Assembly: GCF_947387555.1 (NCBI RefSeq) | Contig: NZ_CANDNZ010000003.1 | Location: 248,001 to 312,000, forward strand | Direction of reading: 5' to 3' | Length of the DNA: 64,000 bases | Source: Thalassomonas sp. RHCl1 | GTDB lineage: Bacteria > Pseudomonadota > Gammaproteobacteria > Enterobacterales > Alteromonadaceae | In this document: positions 61,717 to 64,000 of the stretch, piece after piece | How positions within the stretch are numbered: the first letter of the stretch is position 1 | How the letters are laid out: every line of letters starts with the position of its first letter | Notes under the pieces: generated by a model | What the model was told of the DNA's origin: nothing | What the model saw: the letters and a program-made list of their open reading frames with translations, nothing else | Databases searched by the model: none | Position numbers and translations under genes: made by a program

Positions 61717-63039
61717 ATGTCAAAACGAAAAAATCCAGGTAAGCGTTACTTAACTACCTTCCCGGCCCGAACATTCAGGCTAAGAAACTATCTCTTGTGT
61801 ATGCTCTTAAGCTGCACCGCTTTTAGCTCAGTTTCAGCATCGCAAGTCAAGCGTCAGCCGGTACGGGCGGTTGCAGTAGAAACGGGTACTGTCTATGACT
61901 GGGCTTTCAGTGAAGGGGTCGCACAGGGCATTCGCCGTGAATACCTGAGCTTTGAAAAAGGCGGCAAAATCACCTTTATCGCCAGTGACGATAACCAGAT
62001 CCCGCTGCGCGCCGGTAGCCGGGTTTATGGCCCTAAAGCTGGGGAGAAATTCGGCCAGTTACTTGCCCGGGTTGACGAAAGGGCCGATATCGAGTCGGTC
62101 CGTGAATTCGAAGCCGCTTTAAATGCCGCCCGCCTGCGCATTGCCCAGGCGGACTCTCAGTTAAAACAGGTGGAAAATAACCTGCAGCTGGCAAAAAACA
62201 GCTTTGCCCGTAACGAGTCTGTCTGGAAAAAAAAGCTGATCCCAAAAGAAAAATATGAGGCTTCCCGTACCGAACTGTTAAATGCCAAAGAATCGTTAAC
62301 CACCGCCAAAGCCGAGCTGGCTGCGGCCAGGAGCCAGGAAAAATCGGCCCTTGCCCAGCTGAACCAGGCTAAGGTTGCCCTGGAAAAAACCAGTATTTTT
62401 GCCCCTTTTGACGGGGTGCTGCGTAAGGTCAACGTACGCCAGGGGGATTATTGGGGCGGTCCGGCGGCAGCCACCAGTGACCGCCAGCGGGAAGCCTCGT
62501 CTGCCATGGTCGTTGTTGATACCAGGGAGTATGAAGTCACCCTTAATGTTCCCTATTATGCCGGTGACAAGTTACAGGAAAACCAGGCGGTATTTCTCAG
62601 CTGGAGTCCGGCGAAACTGCTGGCGGCGGCAAAAAGCGGCTTTAGCGGCAATCAGGTGAGCCAAGGTGTTGTCTATTCCGTCAGCCCCAGTATTAATCTG
62701 GAGCAAAGGGCGATAGAAGTGAAAGTACATACCCGCTCGGGTGCCGGACTATTAAAAGACGGTATGCATGTTACCGCCTGGATCATGGTGGATAAAAAAG
62801 AAAATGTCACCCTGGTGCCCAACAGTGCTATCGTGACCCGCAACAATAAACCTTATGTTTATGCGGTAACAGAGCAGAATAAAGCCGAACTGGTGGCAGT
62901 ACAAACCGGTATCGAGGATCTGAACCAGGTGGAAATCACCCGTGGTCTCAGTACCGGCATGCAGGTGATCACCGAAGGCAAGCACAAAGTGGTGGACGGC
63001 AGCGATGTACGTCTGGTGCAGGAGTCTTTGCATGAATAA
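61717..63039 (+). CDS. RND efflux periplasmic adaptor (membrane fusion protein)
   Basis: About 440 residues; ATG at 61717 chosen over 61705, neither with a clear ribosome-binding site. Signal segment YLLCMLLSCTAFSSVSA. The order is typical of HlyD/AcrA-type adaptors: RAVAVETGTVYDW (beta strand), a lipoyl-like half, an alpha-hairpin (AALNAARLRIAQADSQLKQV ... LTTAKAELAAARSQEKSA), ISVFAPFDG-like TSIFAPFDGVLRKVNVRQGD, and the beta-barrel end. It connects the inner-membrane pump to an outer-membrane channel. It overlaps the pump gene by 8 bases. Confidence 0.92.
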   Translation: MSKRKNPGKRYLTTFPARTFRLRNYLLCMLLSCTAFSSVSASQVKRQPVRAVAVETGTVYDWAFSEGVAQGIRREYLSFEKGGKITFIASDDNQIPLRAGSRVYGPKAGEKFGQLLARVDERADIESVREFEAALNAARLRIAQADSQLKQVENNLQLAKNSFARNESVWKKKLIPKEKYEASRTELLNAKESLTTAKAELAAARSQEKSALAQLNQAKVALEKTSIFAPFDGVLRKVNVRQGDYWGGPAAATSDRQREASSAMVVVDTREYEVTLNVPYYAGDKLQENQAVFLSWSPAKLLAAAKSGFSGNQVSQGVVYSVSPSINLEQRAIEVKVHTRSGAGLLKDGMHVTAWIMVDKKENVTLVPNSAIVTRNNKPYVYAVTEQNKAELVAVQTGIEDLNQVEITRGLSTGMQVITEGKHKVVDGSDVRLVQESLHE

Positions 63040-64000
63040 GTCTTCTTTTGCCTATAAGTTGTTTGTCGAAAAAGTTATTTCCTCCTTATTATTGGGGGTC
63101 TTGCTGCTGGGCGGCGTACTGGCCTATAACGCCATGCTGAAAGAAAACAACCCGGATCTGGAAATTCCCCAGGCGCTTATCACGGTGGAATGGCCGGGGG
63201 CCGCCGCAGAGCAAATAGAAAAAGAAGTCACCAAGCCGTTAGAAGATGTGCTCAATGGTTTAAAGGGCTTGAAAAAGCTGCAAAGCGGCTCGCAATATTC
63301 TTTTGCCATCATTGCGGTAGAGTTTAATACCGATATTTCTATTTCCGATGCCATGGTACAGCTGCGCGCCAAAGTAGATGAAGGTCAGGCGGAATTCCCG
63401 CAGGCGGTAAAGAAACCGCTGATAGAGCAGGTTTCCGTTAATGACTCGCCGGTGATCGAATATATGCTCTACGGCGACCTTGACGACTACGCTTTTAGCC
63501 AGGTAGTAAAACGCATCGAAAAACGCCTGGAAGCGCAATCCGGGGTAAAAAAAGTTGAAAAAGGCGGCTATCGTGAAACCAGCGTACATGTGCGCCTGCT
63601 GCCCCACAGGTTACAGTCCCTGCGTATCTCCCCCAATATTGTGCGCCAGCGTATCGAAGAAGCCAACCAGGATATGAGCTGGGGCGAATTTGACAACAGC
63701 GAAACCATTATCCAGCTGTACCTGGCGGGCCGTTTCGACAGTATTGAAAAATTACGGGCCTTGCCGGTCTACCGTATGGGCGATAACCGTGTGGTGCGCC
63801 TGGAAGAAGTTGCTTTGGTATATAAGGGACTGGACAAGGTAAAGTCGGAAACTTACTTTTCCCAGCATGGCTCACAGTTCACCCAGGGGGTATCCCTTGG
63901 CGTGAAAAAACGTCCCGGGGTCGATACCATTACCCTGATCAATGAAGTTAAAACCCTGATGGCTGAGTTCGAACAGCAAAGTTTCTGGCCGAAAGGGCTT
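63032..64000 (+). CDS. RND efflux transporter permease, partial at window end
   Basis: 323 codons from ATG 63032 to the window edge, open at the 3' end. Starts with cytoplasmic residues, TM1 (ISSLLLGVLLLGGVLAYNAM), then EWPGAAAEQIEKEVTKPLED, the classical RND porter-domain start, and SDAMVQLRAKVDEG and LPHRLQSLRISPNIVRQRIE further on. Should export toxic compounds using the proton gradient. Its substrates are not predictable. Its start overlaps the adaptor's stop. Confidence 0.92.
   Translation, partial: MNKSSFAYKLFVEKVISSLLLGVLLLGGVLAYNAMLKENNPDLEIPQALITVEWPGAAAEQIEKEVTKPLEDVLNGLKGLKKLQSGSQYSFAIIAVEFNTDISISDAMVQLRAKVDEGQAEFPQAVKKPLIEQVSVNDSPVIEYMLYGDLDDYAFSQVVKRIEKRLEAQSGVKKVEKGGYRETSVHVRLLPHRLQSLRISPNIVRQRIEEANQDMSWGEFDNSETIIQLYLAGRFDSIEKLRALPVYRMGDNRVVRLEEVALVYKGLDKVKSETYFSQHGSQFTQGVSLGVKKRPGVDTITLINEVKTLMAEFEQQSFWPKGL

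Overview
The window looks like a chromosomal segment of a marine gammaproteobacterium, most probably Alteromonadales (Colwelliaceae, Thalassomonas- or Colwellia-like). I infer this from the gene content: a LodA/LodB pair, oligopeptidase B, a PEP-CTERM exoprotein, CadC-like regulators fused to sensor domains, and many secreted proteins and lipoproteins. No rRNA, tRNA or CRISPR array was recognised. The species assignment is inference; no database was consulted.

Layout. 1-7.4 kb: a truncated TonB-receptor fragment, a periplasmic solute-binding protein, an FAD monooxygenase, a small deaminase-fold protein, a peptidoglycan-binding-domain protein with a small partner, and a secreted esterase. 7.4-14.2 kb: a PEP-CTERM metalloprotease, then lodA-lodB (quinocofactor amino-acid oxidase and its maturation flavoprotein), then a LivK-like binding protein. 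14.6-24 kb: a Gly-rich protein, an AraC regulator, a phospholipase-C-like/lectin exoprotein, a two-gene small-protein operon, a 58-aa Gly-Gly-leader peptide that looks like a RiPP precursor, YjdM, and a two-SH3/DfsB pair. 24-37 kb: a beta-helix exoprotein, ptrB, a TrmK-like methyltransferase, a UbiA-family prenyltransferase, an Ig-like lipoprotein, an outer-membrane barrel, and a CadC-like regulator divergent from a double alpha/beta-hydrolase lipoprotein that has lost both nucleophile serines. 37-47.5 kb: a single-domain LuxR-type regulator, a separately encoded propeptide-like protein followed by a metzincin protease, an SDR, small periplasmic proteins, a flippase, a cyclase-family hydrolase, a serine hydrolase and a YdgA-like protein. 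47.5-53 kb: the most mobile part, with a decayed REP-associated (IS200-like) transposase, a BspA-like repeat lipoprotein, an MBL-fold hydrolase, and an integron-type gene cassette. 53-64 kb: a DUF1272/peptidase pair, a second CadC-like regulator with TPR-like sequence, an SUMF1-domain exoprotein, a large serine hydrolase, an SRPBCC protein, a DUF6289 protein and the start of an RND efflux operon behind a TetR-type operator.

The most striking element is at 52.0-52.8 kb. A complete subclass B1 metallo-beta-lactamase with all six zinc ligands sits between two attC-like sites. The 9-bp sequence at the cassette's 5' boundary (51993-52001) is the exact reverse complement of the sequence at the start of the downstream attC-like site (52725-52733), as expected for an integron cassette. 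The gene is visibly more AT-rich than most neighbours and no integrase is present in the window. Other items worth following are the orphan RiPP precursor, the split propeptide/protease pair, the serine-less double hydrolase, and the free-standing deaminase-fold protein.
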